Assembly: GCA_050181915.1 (NCBI GenBank)
Contig: JBFXCS010000003.1
Location: 496,001 to 560,000 of the forward strand
Direction of reading: 5' to 3'
DNA length: 64,000 bases
From: JBFXCS01 sp050181915
GTDB taxonomy: Bacteria; Actinomycetota; Thermoleophilia; Miltoncostaeales; Miltoncostaeaceae
Shown here in pieces: positions 27,521 through 35,749 of the stretch. The notes beneath the pieces are model-generated. The model was given only the letters and a program-made list of their open reading frames with translations. It was not told the origin of the DNA and searched no databases. A program made the translations under genes and the position numbers. How positions within the stretch are numbered: position 1 is the stretch's first letter; the number at the start of each line of letters is the position of its first letter.

Positions 27521-28750
27521 CTAGCGGTAGAGCGAGAACTCCGGTCCACGGCGGTTGAGCACCCAGTCGCCGACCTCGCGGGCCTTGTAGGCGACCGGGT
27601 CGTGCACCGTGTGGGTGCGGATGTTCCGCCAGTGGCGGTCGAACCCGTACTCGGTGGTGGTGGCGCGCGCGCCCTGGATCTCGAACAGCCGGCTGGTCAC
27701 CTCGAGCGCGACCTTCGTGGTGAGGTACTTCGCCTCGTACACCGCGACCGCGGCGTCGGCGCGCTGCTCGGCGCTCAGCGACGGCCCGACGTCGAGGGCG
27801 GCCTGCAGCGCCTGGCCGGCGCGGTCGGCGAGCAACGCGGCGGCGCGGGTCCGGCTCACCAGCTCGCCCACCAGCTGCAGGATGTACGCGTCGTCGGTGG
27901 CCCGCTCGACGCCCGAGGTCTCCCACGGCGCGGCGTGCGCGCGCGTCCAGTCGAGGGCCTCGGCGATCGCCCCCTCGGCCGTGCCGATGTAGAAGTTCAG
28001 GAAGGCGAGCTGCCAGTGCGGCGTGACCAGCGTCTGGTAGGGCGTGAAGGGGTGGCCGGCCACCGGGTCGCCCAGCACCTCGTCGGGCTCGACGCGCACG
28101 TCGTTGAACTGCACGCCGCCGGAGTCGGTGAGCCGCTGGCCGATGTTGTCCCAGTTGCCGAGCGCGATGAAGCCCTCGCGGTCGCCGGGGATCGACACGA
28201 GCTGGAGGCGGTCCTCGAAGACGGTGAGCACCGACAGGTGGTCGCCGAGGCTCGCGCCGCTGGCGAAGCTGCGGTGGCCGTTGAGACGGTAGCCGTCGCC
28301 ATCGCGGGTGAGGGTGAGGTCGGAGCCGCCGCGCGGGTTCTGCACGCCGCCCCAGAAGAGGCGCTCGGCGCCGTTGCGGCGCGACAGGGCGTCGGCCTGC
28401 TCGGGCGTGCCGAACAGCCGGGCCACCCGCGTCTGGGCGAAGTGGTACCCGATCAGGTGCGCGATGGAGGTGTCGCCGCGGGCGATGGCCCGGGTGATGA
28501 GCTGGGCCTGGGCGTGGTTGAGGCCGCGCCCGCCGTACTCGACCGGCTCCTGCACCTGCAGCAGGTCGTTCTCGCGCAGCAGCTCGACCTCGGCCCGCGG
28601 CGTCTTGTTGGCGCGGTCGCGCTCGGCGGCCGTGGCGCGCAGGTCGTCGGCGACCCGGTCGGCGACGGCGAGGACCTCGGCGAGCACCTCGGCGGGCGCG
28701 CCGGACGAGAGCGGGCGGTCGAGGAGGCCGGCGGGATCGGCGATGGACAT
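27521..28750 (-). CDS. SfnB/DszC-type flavin monooxygenase, second copy
   Basis: A 409-residue member of the same family as the gene at 25068 but clearly diverged. It shows LLQVQEPVEYGGRGLNHAQA (about 60-80), GGVQNPRGGSDLTL, NGHRSFASGASLGDHLSVL and the family tail RHWRNIRTHTVHDPVAYK. The ATG at 28750 has AAGGAG nine bases upstream. It is the second gene of the minus-strand sulfur operon, after the flavin reductase. The two paralogues may act on different sulfones or sulfides, or form a hetero-oligomer. Confidence 0.85.
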   Translation of the reverse strand: MSIADPAGLLDRPLSSGAPAEVLAEVLAVADRVADDLRATAAERDRANKTPRAEVELLRENDLLQVQEPVEYGGRGLNHAQAQLITRAIARGDTSIAHLIGYHFAQTRVARLFGTPEQADALSRRNGAERLFWGGVQNPRGGSDLTLTRDGDGYRLNGHRSFASGASLGDHLSVLTVFEDRLQLVSIPGDREGFIALGNWDNIGQRLTDSGGVQFNDVRVEPDEVLGDPVAGHPFTPYQTLVTPHWQLAFLNFYIGTAEGAIAEALDWTRAHAAPWETSGVERATDDAYILQLVGELVSRTRAAALLADRAGQALQAALDVGPSLSAEQRADAAVAVYEAKYLTTKVALEVTSRLFEIQGARATTTEYGFDRHWRNIRTHTVHDPVAYKAREVGDWVLNRRGPEFSLYR

Positions 28751-28807
28751 CTGGTCGTGCTCCTTGTGTGGGGTGAAGGGTGTCGGGCGCCGGGGCCGGC
28801 GCGGAGG

Positions 28808-29869
28808 TCAGGCCGCCGCCGACCGCTCGGCGGCATCCTCGGGACGGGTCGCCCACGCCCCCACGACCGGGACGCCCTCCTCCGCCAGGCGAGCGGCGTC
28901 GTCCGGTGCGCCGAGGAAGCGCAGACGTCCGAGGGCCAGCACGCGCACCGCGGCGCGCACGGCCGAGATCTCCGATTCGCCGAGGCCGGGGCGCTGCGCC
29001 GCGCGGTCGAGGCAGCAGGCGTCGATCGTCGCGGCGTCCCGGTGGTAGACCACCACGCCGCCGCCGGCGCGCATCCGGCGCACGGCCTCGTGGAGACGCC
29101 GGCGGCTCTCGCAGCGGGCGCCGCCCAGCGCGTCCCCCAGGGTGCAGCCCCGATGCAGGTAGAGCGAGGTCGACGGCCGACCGCGGGGCTCGCCCACCAG
29201 CACGGCCACGCTCACCTGGCTCTCCTGGTCGTCGGAGAGCGGCACGATGCGCAGCGGGCCCAGGTCGGAGGGCAGCGACACCTCGGGGCGGCGCGACGGC
29301 CCGCGCGGCGGCCGGGGAGGGGGCACGGGGCGCTCGCCCTGCTCCAGGGCGCCGTAGGAGCCGCGGTAGAAGATGAGCGGGTCGCCCGCCTCGTGCGCGT
29401 GGCCGGCCTCGAGCACCCGCCCGATGACGATGACGTGATCGCCGCCGTCGGCGAGCTCGTGGATGTCGCACACCAGCGCGCCGAGCCCGTCGTGCAGCAC
29501 GGGCGCCCCGCGGGCCATGCTGTGGTCGACGCCGTCCCAGGTGTCGTCGGCGGCCGCCCGCGCGAAGCGGTCCGAGTGGGAGCGCTGGCCGGCGCGCAGC
29601 AGGTTCACCGCGAAGCGGCCCGAGGCGCGGATGGCGTCGAGGGTCTCGGAGGTACGGGTGAGGCACACCAGCAGCAGGGGAGGGTCGAGCGAGACCGACG
29701 TCACCGAGTTCGCCGTCGTGCCGAAGGGGCGCCCGTCGGGGTGCCGCGCCGTGACCACGGCGACCCCGGTGGCGAAGTGGCCCATCGTCCGGCGCAGGAC
29801 GGCCGGCTCGACGGCCGGCGCGTCGCCGCGGCGCGGCGGGCCGGTGCGGGAGGTGGCGGTCTCCGACAT
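28808..29869 (-). CDS. Flavin reductase fused to degenerate GTP cyclohydrolase II domain
   Basis: A 353-residue two-domain protein. Residues 20-175 are a DIM6/NTAB flavin reductase (TMGHFATGVAVVTARHPDG, GTTANSVTSVSLDPPLLLVC, SGRFAVNLL), which would supply reduced FMN to the monooxygenases in the operon. Residues 195-330 resemble RibA-type GTP cyclohydrolase II: LHRGCTLGDALGGARCESRR corresponds to the zinc-binding block, but the third Cys (normally RCDC) is Ser, and the catalytic stretch is altered to GGVVVYHRDAAT. The second domain therefore may bind flavin or nucleotide rather than catalyse. First gene of its operon; promoter shared with the divergent gene at 29913. Confidence 0.82.
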   Translation of the reverse strand: MSETATSRTGPPRRGDAPAVEPAVLRRTMGHFATGVAVVTARHPDGRPFGTTANSVTSVSLDPPLLLVCLTRTSETLDAIRASGRFAVNLLRAGQRSHSDRFARAAADDTWDGVDHSMARGAPVLHDGLGALVCDIHELADGGDHVIVIGRVLEAGHAHEAGDPLIFYRGSYGALEQGERPVPPPRPPRGPSRRPEVSLPSDLGPLRIVPLSDDQESQVSVAVLVGEPRGRPSTSLYLHRGCTLGDALGGARCESRRRLHEAVRRMRAGGGVVVYHRDAATIDACCLDRAAQRPGLGESEISAVRAAVRVLALGRLRFLGAPDDAARLAEEGVPVVGAWATRPEDAAERSAAA

Positions 29870-29874
29870 CGGCG

Positions 29875-29912
29875 GCGATAATACACATGAATCTCGATAA
29901 GGAAAATCATTT
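29875..29912. promoter_or_regulatory. AT-rich divergent promoter/operator of the sulfur cluster
   Basis: A short AT-rich island between divergent genes. GATAAT at 29876-29881 (plus strand) and TATTAT on the minus strand are good -10 candidates. It also contains ACATGAA (29884-29890), which recurs on the other strand in front of the gene at 31113 (TTCATGT at 31110-31116). Given the Rrf2-type regulator encoded 640 bp away, this is a likely operator, but no consensus was proven. Confidence 0.4.
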
Positions 29913-30506
29913 ATGACTGGACGCAGTGACACACCCGATCTGGTCGCCGTCATCGGCAGCGCGACGCCGCCGGGCCGGCTCCACCGAGCCGTGACCGAGG
30001 CCCTCGGCCGGGCCGCGGAGCGACGCTCCGCGGCGACGCGCCTCATCGACCTGGGGACCGTGGCGATCGCCGCCGCCGACGGCCGTCCCGCGGAGGCCCT
30101 GGGCGACGACACCGCCGGCGTGATCGAGGCGATCGCCGCCGCCCGGGCGGTCGCCCTGGCCACGCCGATCTACCGGGGATCGCTCACCGGCACCCTCAAG
30201 AACCTGCTCGATCACCTGCCGGTGCCGGCGTTGCGCGATACCCCGGTGGCGATCGTCGCGATGGGGGCGAGCGACCACCACTACCTGGGCGCCGAGCGCC
30301 ACCTGCGCGACATCCTGTCCTTCTTCGGCGCGATCCCGGTGCCCACGGCGGCCTACCTCACGTCCGCGGACTTCGCCGACGGCGTCCCGGGCGAGCGCGC
30401 GGCAGGGGAGCTCGACGCCGCGCTCGACGCCGCCCTGGCCCTCGCCGCCGCCCTCGACGGCGTCCCGCCGCTGGGCCCCGCGCCGCTCACAGAGCGTCCC
30501 CGCTGA
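29913..30506 (+). CDS. NADPH-dependent FMN reductase (SsuE/MsuE-like)
   Basis: A 197-residue flavodoxin-fold reductase. VAVIGSATPPGRLHRAV (about 11-27) is the phosphate-binding loop, ATPIYRGSLTGTLKNLLDHL (about 87-106) is the classic FMN-binding block of the NADPH-dependent FMN reductase family, and AIVAMGASDHHYLGAE follows. It would provide FMNH2 for SfnG-type or alkanesulfonate monooxygenases. It diverges from the minus-strand sulfur operon and is followed by the Rrf2 gene. Confidence 0.88.
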   Translation: MTGRSDTPDLVAVIGSATPPGRLHRAVTEALGRAAERRSAATRLIDLGTVAIAAADGRPAEALGDDTAGVIEAIAAARAVALATPIYRGSLTGTLKNLLDHLPVPALRDTPVAIVAMGASDHHYLGAERHLRDILSFFGAIPVPTAAYLTSADFADGVPGERAAGELDAALDAALALAAALDGVPPLGPAPLTERPR

Positions 30507-30549
30507 CCATTCGCGTGCAGGCGTCCGGCTCGCTCGGCAGAATCCGCAC

Positions 30550-31014
30550 ATGCGCGTCTCCGCCAAGGCCGACTACGGCCTCCGAGCCCTCATCGAGCTC
30601 GCCGCCCTCGAGACCGAGGGCGGGCGCCCGGTCAAGCGCGAGCAGCTCGCGGAGGCCCAGGATCTACCGGTCGCCTTCCTCGAGAACATCCTGCTCGAGC
30701 TCAAGCGCGCCGGGGTGGTGCGCAGCGTCCGCGGGCAGCAGGGCGGCTTCCGCCTGTCGAAGCCGGCCGACGAGATCCGGCTGGCCGAGATCATCCGGGC
30801 GCTCGACGGTCCGCTGGCCAGCGTCCGCGGCGTCCGCCCCGAGGACCTGACCTACCCGGGCAACGCCAAGGTGCTCACCGAGGTATGGGTGGCGGTGCGC
30901 TCCAGCCTGCGGACGGTGCTCGAGCAGATCACGCTCGCCGACCTGCTGGCCGGGGAGCTGCCCGCCGCGGTGCGCGAGCTCGTGGACGCCCCGGAGGCCT
31001 GGCTCCCCCACTGA
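30550..31014 (+). CDS. Rrf2-family transcription regulator
   Basis: A 154-residue regulator with the Rrf2 winged helix at residues 1-80 (MRVSAKADYGLRALIELA, LPVAFLENILLELKRAGVVRS, GQQGGFRLSKPADEI). It lacks the three Cys of the IscR iron-sulfur site, so it resembles CymR-type members that control sulfur metabolism. It sits 43 bp after the FMN reductase gene and probably regulates the sulfur cluster; this is inferred from position. Confidence 0.9.
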   Translation: MRVSAKADYGLRALIELAALETEGGRPVKREQLAEAQDLPVAFLENILLELKRAGVVRSVRGQQGGFRLSKPADEIRLAEIIRALDGPLASVRGVRPEDLTYPGNAKVLTEVWVAVRSSLRTVLEQITLADLLAGELPAAVRELVDAPEAWLPH

Positions 31015-31075
31015 GAAGGTCGGGCGGGTGGCGGTGGTCTCGCTCACAGGGGCCGTCGAAACTCGCCGTCGCCCC

Positions 31076-31103
31076 TTGCGCATCCTAATGGCAGCAATAA
31101 GTA
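31076..31103 (+). promoter_or_regulatory. Candidate promoter of the GlcG-like gene
   Basis: TTGCGC (31076-31081) and TAAGTA (31098-31103) are separated by 16 bp, within an AT-rich stretch. Transcription would start close to the ATG at 31113, which has no ribosome site, so a leaderless mRNA is likely. Confidence 0.35.
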
Positions 31104-31112
31104 TTTCTTTTC

Positions 31113-31484
31113 ATGTCAATCGAACGGGAGGACGCGGTGCTCTCGCCGGACGAGGTGCGCGCCGCCATCGGGGTGGTCACGGACATGGCCGACGACCTCG
31201 GCTACGCGATCGCGGTCGCGGTGGTCGACCGCCACGGCGACCTTCGCGGCGTGGAGCGGCCCGCGACGGTCTCGCCGCGCCAGCTGGAGCGGGCGCTGGA
31301 GTGCGCCCGCGCCGCGGTGGCCCGCAACGGCGGGTCCGTCCGTCGCGGCAACGCCGCGGCACTGGAGCTGGGCTCCGGGGACACCGCCTCCCGCGGGGCG
31401 GTGGCGGTGTCGGGCGGCCCGGACGGCTTCGCCCTGGAGGCCTGCCGGGCGGCGGCCTTCGCCCTCAGCCGCGCCCCGGCCTGA
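31113..31484 (+). CDS. GlcG/HbpS-family protein (DUF336)
   Basis: A 123-residue protein of the GlcG/HbpS fold: DLGYAIAVAVVDRHGDLRGV (about 28-47), then helices with ERALECARAAVARNG, and the closing GAVAVSGGPDGFALEACRAAA. Family members bind haem, cobalamin or other small ligands and often accompany oxidative pathways. It has no visible Shine-Dalgarno sequence. Its 3' end overlaps the convergent DUF6328 gene by 20 bp. Confidence 0.85.
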   Translation: MSIEREDAVLSPDEVRAAIGVVTDMADDLGYAIAVAVVDRHGDLRGVERPATVSPRQLERALECARAAVARNGGSVRRGNAAALELGSGDTASRGAVAVSGGPDGFALEACRAAAFALSRAPA

Positions 31485-31962
31485 CGCCCCGCCTGCGCCA
31501 CCGGCGCAGCAGGGGGACGCCGAACCACAGCGCCGCGGTGAGGCCCAGCAGCAGGCCGGCGATGGCTCCGGCCACCGGGGCGGCGTACATCACGTCGCTC
31601 ACCAGCATCACGGCGCCCGCGATCGCGATCGACAGCACGAGCAGGCCGGCGACGACCAGCCGGTGCGCCACGTCCACGATGTAGCGCTTGTCCCCGCGGC
31701 GGAAGTCGAGGCGGTGGATGGCGGTGGGCGCCATCAGCAGCACCGTCGCGAGGGCGGTCGCGAGCAGGGTGGCGAAGAAGACGTCGCGCTGCAGCCCGGT
31801 GGCCTCGTCGAAGCGGGCGCTGAACGGCAGCGTGAGCAGGAAGGCGAACAGCACCTGCACCCCCGGCAGGGCGACGCGCACCTCCTGCAGCAGCTCGCCG
31901 AGCTGACGATCGGCGCGCCGGGCGCCGTGCTCGCCGTCTCCGCCCGCCTCCCCCGTCGTCAT
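31465..31962 (-). CDS. DUF6328 family membrane protein
   Basis: A 165-residue protein. After a charged 30-residue N-terminus, four hydrophobic helices follow. The block LLQEVRVALPGVQVLFAFLL and the basic loop HRLDFRRGDKRY between helices 2 and 3 are typical of DUF6328. Function unknown. It converges with and slightly overlaps the GlcG-like gene. Confidence 0.82.
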   Translation of the reverse strand: MTTGEAGGDGEHGARRADRQLGELLQEVRVALPGVQVLFAFLLTLPFSARFDEATGLQRDVFFATLLATALATVLLMAPTAIHRLDFRRGDKRYIVDVAHRLVVAGLLVLSIAIAGAVMLVSDVMYAAPVAGAIAGLLLGLTAALWFGVPLLRRWRRRGVRPGRG

Positions 31963-32146
31963 GGGACCGTTCTACCCCATGGGGGGCGCCGATAGGCGCC
32001 AGAGCCCCCGTGCAAAGGGACCCGGTCCCCGCGCACCGGTTCCCGATCCGGCGCGCGGGGACCCATGCCCCGGCGGTGTGCCGACCACCGGGACGAGGCG
32101 CCGTAGCGGCGCACGCCGAGGATGCCGCGCCGCTCTTACCGCGCCC

Positions 32147-32605
32147 TTACGACCCGCTCACGCCGGGCGGATCGCCGATCCAGAAGCGGGGGCCGGCGCC
32201 GTTGCGGCCGGCGCGGTCGGCCGGGTTCGCCAGGGCGCACCGGTCGAGCGAGAGGCAGCCGCAGCCGATGCACTCGCTGATGCCGGCGCGCAGCCGGCGC
32301 AGCTCCTCGATGCGCTCGTCGATGCGCCGCTGCCACCCCGCCGCCAGGCGATCCCAGTCGGCGCGGCGCGGTATGCGGTCGGTGGGCAGGCGATCGAGCT
32401 CGCCGCGCACCTCCTCCAGCGTCAGCCCCACCCGCTGCGCGTAGACGATGAAGGCCACCCGCCTGATGACGGCCCGGTCGTAGCGCCGGTGGCCCGACTC
32501 GGTGCGACGCGCACCGATCAGGCCGCGCTGCTCGTAGAAGCGCAGGGCCGACGCGGCCACCCCGCTGCGGGCGGCGACCTCGCCGATGGTGAGCATCTCG
32601 CGCAC
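32147..32605 (-). CDS. soxR: Redox-sensing activator SoxR
   Basis: A 152-residue MerR-family regulator. The winged helix is LTIGEVAARSGVAASALRFY (residues 5-24), followed by the dimer helix. Near residue 113 the sequence CIGCGCLSLDRC has the CxxCxCx5C spacing that holds the [2Fe-2S] cluster of SoxR, which senses redox-active compounds. The start may be ATG 32605 or ATG 32596. A perfect SoxR box lies 31 bp upstream, between this gene and the divergent DUF5519 gene. Confidence 0.93.
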   Translation of the reverse strand: MREMLTIGEVAARSGVAASALRFYEQRGLIGARRTESGHRRYDRAVIRRVAFIVYAQRVGLTLEEVRGELDRLPTDRIPRRADWDRLAAGWQRRIDERIEELRRLRAGISECIGCGCLSLDRCALANPADRAGRNGAGPRFWIGDPPGVSGS

Positions 32606-32631
32606 CTCTTCAGGGAATCACGCCGGCGCCC

Positions 32632-32662
32632 TTGACCTCAAGTGCACTTGAGGTTGTTTGCT
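32632..32662 (+). promoter_or_regulatory. SoxR box and MerR-type promoter
   Basis: The perfect 18-bp palindrome CCTCAAGTGCACTTGAGG occupies 32636-32653. It overlaps a -35 element TTGACC (32632-32637), and a weak -10 TTTGCT lies at 32657-32662, giving the 19-bp spacer that MerR-type activators require. The arrangement points to SoxR-activated transcription of the plus-strand gene at 32692. Confidence 0.85.
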
Positions 32663-32691
32663 GTGCCTCAACCACGACGAGGAGGAGTGCG

Positions 32692-33051
32692 ATGGCGAGG
32701 AGACTCGGTCCCAAGGAGCTGATCGTGCGCGAGGTGACGTCCTGGCCCGGCGTCACCCAGGAGCTGGGGCGCTTCGGCGCCACGCGCCTCATGCTGGGCC
32801 ACCGCGAGCTGGGGCACCTGCACGGCGACTGGATGCTCGACCTGCCGCTGACGCGCGATCTGCGCGACCGGCTGATGGCCGAGGGCCGGGTGGAGCCGCA
32901 CCGGGCGGCGCCCGCGTCGGGCTGGGCCTCGCGGGCCATCGCCGGCCCGCAGGACATCCCCGCCGCGATCGCGCTGCTGCGCACCCAGTTCGAGCGCGCG
33001 GCGCGGGCGGCCCGCGCGCGCGAGCGCGGCCGGGCGCGCTCGGCCGCGTAG
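32692..33051 (+). CDS. DUF5519 (luciferase-domain) family protein, SoxR target
   Basis: A 119-residue protein of the DUF5519 type: FGATRLMLGHRELGHLHGDW (about 29-48) and ASGWASRAIAGPQDIPAAIA (about 75-94) are its conserved blocks. Despite the name it has no demonstrated luciferase role. The ATG at 32692 follows GAGGAGGAG; an ATG 20 codons upstream lies inside the SoxR operator and is rejected. Position directly downstream of the SoxR box makes it a likely member of the SoxR response to redox-active metabolites. Confidence 0.82.
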   Translation: MARRLGPKELIVREVTSWPGVTQELGRFGATRLMLGHRELGHLHGDWMLDLPLTRDLRDRLMAEGRVEPHRAAPASGWASRAIAGPQDIPAAIALLRTQFERAARAARARERGRARSAA

Positions 33052-33132
33052 CCGCAACCCGGCGGGCCTCCCCGTCCGGTCAGTGACGCCCCGTCCCCCG
33101 GGGTGACGGCGGCGTGCGAGGCTGGTGGCCGC

Positions 33133-34833
33133 ATGGGCACGACGCCGAACCCGTCGCGGAGATCATCGCTCCGCTCGATCGCGGCGGTGGCGGCGCTGGT
33201 CGTCGCCGCGCTGGCGGTGCTGGGACGCTCCGAGGTCGAGCGCCATCGGCCGCGGCGGCCGGCGCTCCCGCGCGAGCCGCTGCCGCCGCCCCCCGGACCC
33301 CCGGCGGCCGCGAACAGCGGCGGCTCGGCGCGGGAGCGGGCCGCGGCCCTCGGCGGCGAGTGGCCGCGGCGGCCGGGCGCGCGCGCCCGCTCGGTCCGGC
33401 GGGCGGGCGCGCCGCGGGGCGTCAGCTGCGCGCTGCTGTCGATGCTCGTGCCCGGCGCCGGGCAGTGGCACGGCGGCCGCCAGGTGCGCGGCGTGGTCCT
33501 GCTGGGGGTCGTCTTCGTCCTCCTCGTCGCCACCGCGGTGCTCGCCTCGCGCGGTGCCACCTTCCTCGTCGGCCAGGCCCTGCGGCCGGAGGTGCTGATC
33601 GCCGCCCTCGTGGTGAACGCGCTGCTGCTGGCCTTCCGCCTGGTCGCCGTCGTCGACGCCTGGCGGCTGGGGCGCCGGCCCGCGCCCCGCCTGGCGCGCG
33701 GCACCCTGCTGGGGCTGCTGGTCGCCGCGGTCGTCGCGCCTCACGCGGCGGTCGCCTGGTACGACTGGGAGGCCTACGACGCGATCACCACCGTGTTCTC
33801 CGACGTCGACCCGGCCCGGGTGGCGCCCGGGGTGGCCTTCCAGGTGGTGTCGCCCGACGGCGTGGTGACCCGCATCCCGTCGTCGCCCCTCGGCGGCGAC
33901 GTGCCGGCGGCCCTGCGCCTGCGCCCCGACGGCAGGCCGCCGCTCACGCCGGGCTGGCCGCGCGGGGGGCGCCTGACCGTGCTGCTCATCGGCGGCGACG
34001 CCGGCCCCGGCCGCAGCGGGCTGCGCACCGACACGATGGTGGTGGCGACGCTCGACGCCGAGACGCGCAGGGGCGCCCTCCTCTCGCTGCCCCGCAACCT
34101 GGCCGACGTGCCGCTTCCGTACCCGGCGTCCAGCCGGGTGCCGGGCGGCCGCTACCCCGACATCCTCAACAGCCTGTACGGCTGGGCCCGCGCCAACGCC
34201 GACGCCTTCCCCGGCGGCCCCGATCCGGGCGCCACCGCGCTGAAGTCGGTCGCCGCGAACCTCACCGGCCTGCGCATCGACTACTACGCCCTGGTCGACT
34301 TCCGCGGCTTCGTCGAGATGGTCGACGCCCTCGGCGGCGTCACGGTCGACGTGCCGACGCCCGTGCTCGACCGGGTGTCGCCGCCGGAGGAGGGCGACGA
34401 CTGGATCCGCATCGACCTGCAGCCGGGACGCCACCACCTCGACGCCCTCGAGGCGTTCGCCTACGTCAGGGCCCGCAGCCAGAGCTCGGACTACGACCGC
34501 ATCCGGCGCCAGCGCTGCGTGCTCACCTCCCTCGCCTCCCAGGCCGACACCGTGCGGCTGCTGCGCGCCTTCCCGCGCCTCGCCCGGGCGGCGCGCGACA
34601 ACGTGCAGACCGACATCCCGCGCCGCGTGCTGCCCGACCTCATCCGCCTGGTGTCGGGCGTGCGGACCCGCGACGTCGCGTCCCTGGGCTTCACCCCGCC
34701 GGCCTACAGCGCGGGCTTCGCCGACGGCGGCTACCCGATCCCCGACATCCCCGCGATCCGCGCCGCCACCAAGCGGCTGACCGACGGCGGCGCGGGGGCG
34801 ACCTCGCCGGTCGGGGGCGAGACCTGCGGCTGA
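33133..34833 (+). CDS. LytR-CpsA-Psr (LCP) family cell-wall glycopolymer ligase
   Basis: A 566-residue membrane-anchored enzyme. A long basic, proline-rich cytoplasmic N-terminus (to about 95) is followed by a first hydrophobic group beginning LSMLVPGAGQWHGG and three further helices to about residue 215. The extracytoplasmic LCP domain starts near 285 (LTVLLIGGDAGPGRSGLRTD, then RGALLSLPRNLADVPLPYP) and ends near DYDRIRRQRCVLTSL. Such enzymes attach teichoic-acid-like or arabinogalactan polymers to peptidoglycan. The ATG at 33133 is chosen over a GTG ten codons earlier. Confidence 0.88.
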   Translation: MGTTPNPSRRSSLRSIAAVAALVVAALAVLGRSEVERHRPRRPALPREPLPPPPGPPAAANSGGSARERAAALGGEWPRRPGARARSVRRAGAPRGVSCALLSMLVPGAGQWHGGRQVRGVVLLGVVFVLLVATAVLASRGATFLVGQALRPEVLIAALVVNALLLAFRLVAVVDAWRLGRRPAPRLARGTLLGLLVAAVVAPHAAVAWYDWEAYDAITTVFSDVDPARVAPGVAFQVVSPDGVVTRIPSSPLGGDVPAALRLRPDGRPPLTPGWPRGGRLTVLLIGGDAGPGRSGLRTDTMVVATLDAETRRGALLSLPRNLADVPLPYPASSRVPGGRYPDILNSLYGWARANADAFPGGPDPGATALKSVAANLTGLRIDYYALVDFRGFVEMVDALGGVTVDVPTPVLDRVSPPEEGDDWIRIDLQPGRHHLDALEAFAYVRARSQSSDYDRIRRQRCVLTSLASQADTVRLLRAFPRLARAARDNVQTDIPRRVLPDLIRLVSGVRTRDVASLGFTPPAYSAGFADGGYPIPDIPAIRAATKRLTDGGAGATSPVGGETCG

Positions 34834-34858
34834 CGGCCCGGCGTCCCGCCCGCAGACG

Positions 34859-35749
34859 CTAGAGGCGGGGCAGGGACTCCCACACGCGCCGCGCGGGCAC
34901 CGCCCGGTTCAGCGTGTAGATGTGGACGCCGGGGGCGCCGGCGGCGAGCAGCTCCGCCGCCAGCTCGGCGGCCACCGCCACGCCGACCTCGACGACCGCC
35001 GCGGTGTCGCCGTCCGCCGCATCGAGCCGCGCGGCGATGTCGGCCGGGATCTCGGTGCCGTTCATGGCGGCCATCCGGCGCACGCCCGCGACGCTCGTCA
35101 CCGGCATCACCCCCGGCAGCACCGGCCGGTCGCAGCCCAGGTCCGCCAGCTCCTCCACCAGGCGCAGGTAGTGGCGGACGTCGAAGAAGAACTGGGTGAT
35201 GGCGAAGTCGGCGAGCGCGAGCTTGTCGGCCAGATGGCGCCGGTCGGACGCCCGGTCGGGCGAACGCGGATGGACCTCGGGGTGGGCCGCGACCCCCACG
35301 CAGAAGTCGGCCGGGTGCTCCCGGATCTCGCGCACCAGCTCGATGGCGTAGGTGAAGTCGCCCCCCGGGTCGGAGCCGTCCGCCGGCGGGTCGCCCCCGA
35401 GGGCCAGGATGTTGCGCACGCCGCGATCGGCGTAGTCGTCGAGCAGCGCCCGGATCTCGGCCCGGCCATGACCCACGCAGGTGAGGTGGGCCATGGTCGG
35501 GAAGGGCCGGTCGCCGTTCATCTCCACCACCAGCTCGCGCGTGCGCGACTGGGTCGAGCCGAGCGCGCCGTAGGTCACGGACGCGAACGAGGGCTCCAGG
35601 CCGGCCAGGTCGCGGAGCGTCTGCTCGAGCAGGCGCTCGCCGTCGTCGCTCTTGGGCGGGAAGAACTCCAGCGATCGGGTCGGCCCCGCCGCGATGAGGT
35701 CGGCGATCCGGGTCGCCCGGCGCAGCAGGTCGCTCGTCACGCAGGCCAT
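34859..35749 (-). CDS. metF: Methylenetetrahydrofolate reductase MetF
   Basis: A 296-residue FAD enzyme that reduces 5,10-methylene-THF to 5-methyl-THF for methionine synthesis. It shows SLEFFPPKSDDGERLL at the N-terminus with the catalytic Glu in EFF, FASVTYGA, LALGGDPPADG, DFAITQFFFDV and the C-terminal GVHIYTLNRA. The ATG at 35749 (MACVTSDLL) gives the family length; two ATGs upstream are less likely. It is a single gene, divergent from the universal stress protein gene. Confidence 0.95.
   Translation of the reverse strand: MACVTSDLLRRATRIADLIAAGPTRSLEFFPPKSDDGERLLEQTLRDLAGLEPSFASVTYGALGSTQSRTRELVVEMNGDRPFPTMAHLTCVGHGRAEIRALLDDYADRGVRNILALGGDPPADGSDPGGDFTYAIELVREIREHPADFCVGVAAHPEVHPRSPDRASDRRHLADKLALADFAITQFFFDVRHYLRLVEELADLGCDRPVLPGVMPVTSVAGVRRMAAMNGTEIPADIAARLDAADGDTAAVVEVGVAVAAELAAELLAAGAPGVHIYTLNRAVPARRVWESLPRL

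Noticed and set aside
32632..32691. Longer start for the DUF5519 gene at ATG 32632
   Set aside because: It would place the coding start on the SoxR box and -35 element; ATG 32692 has a strong GAGGAGGAG ribosome site.
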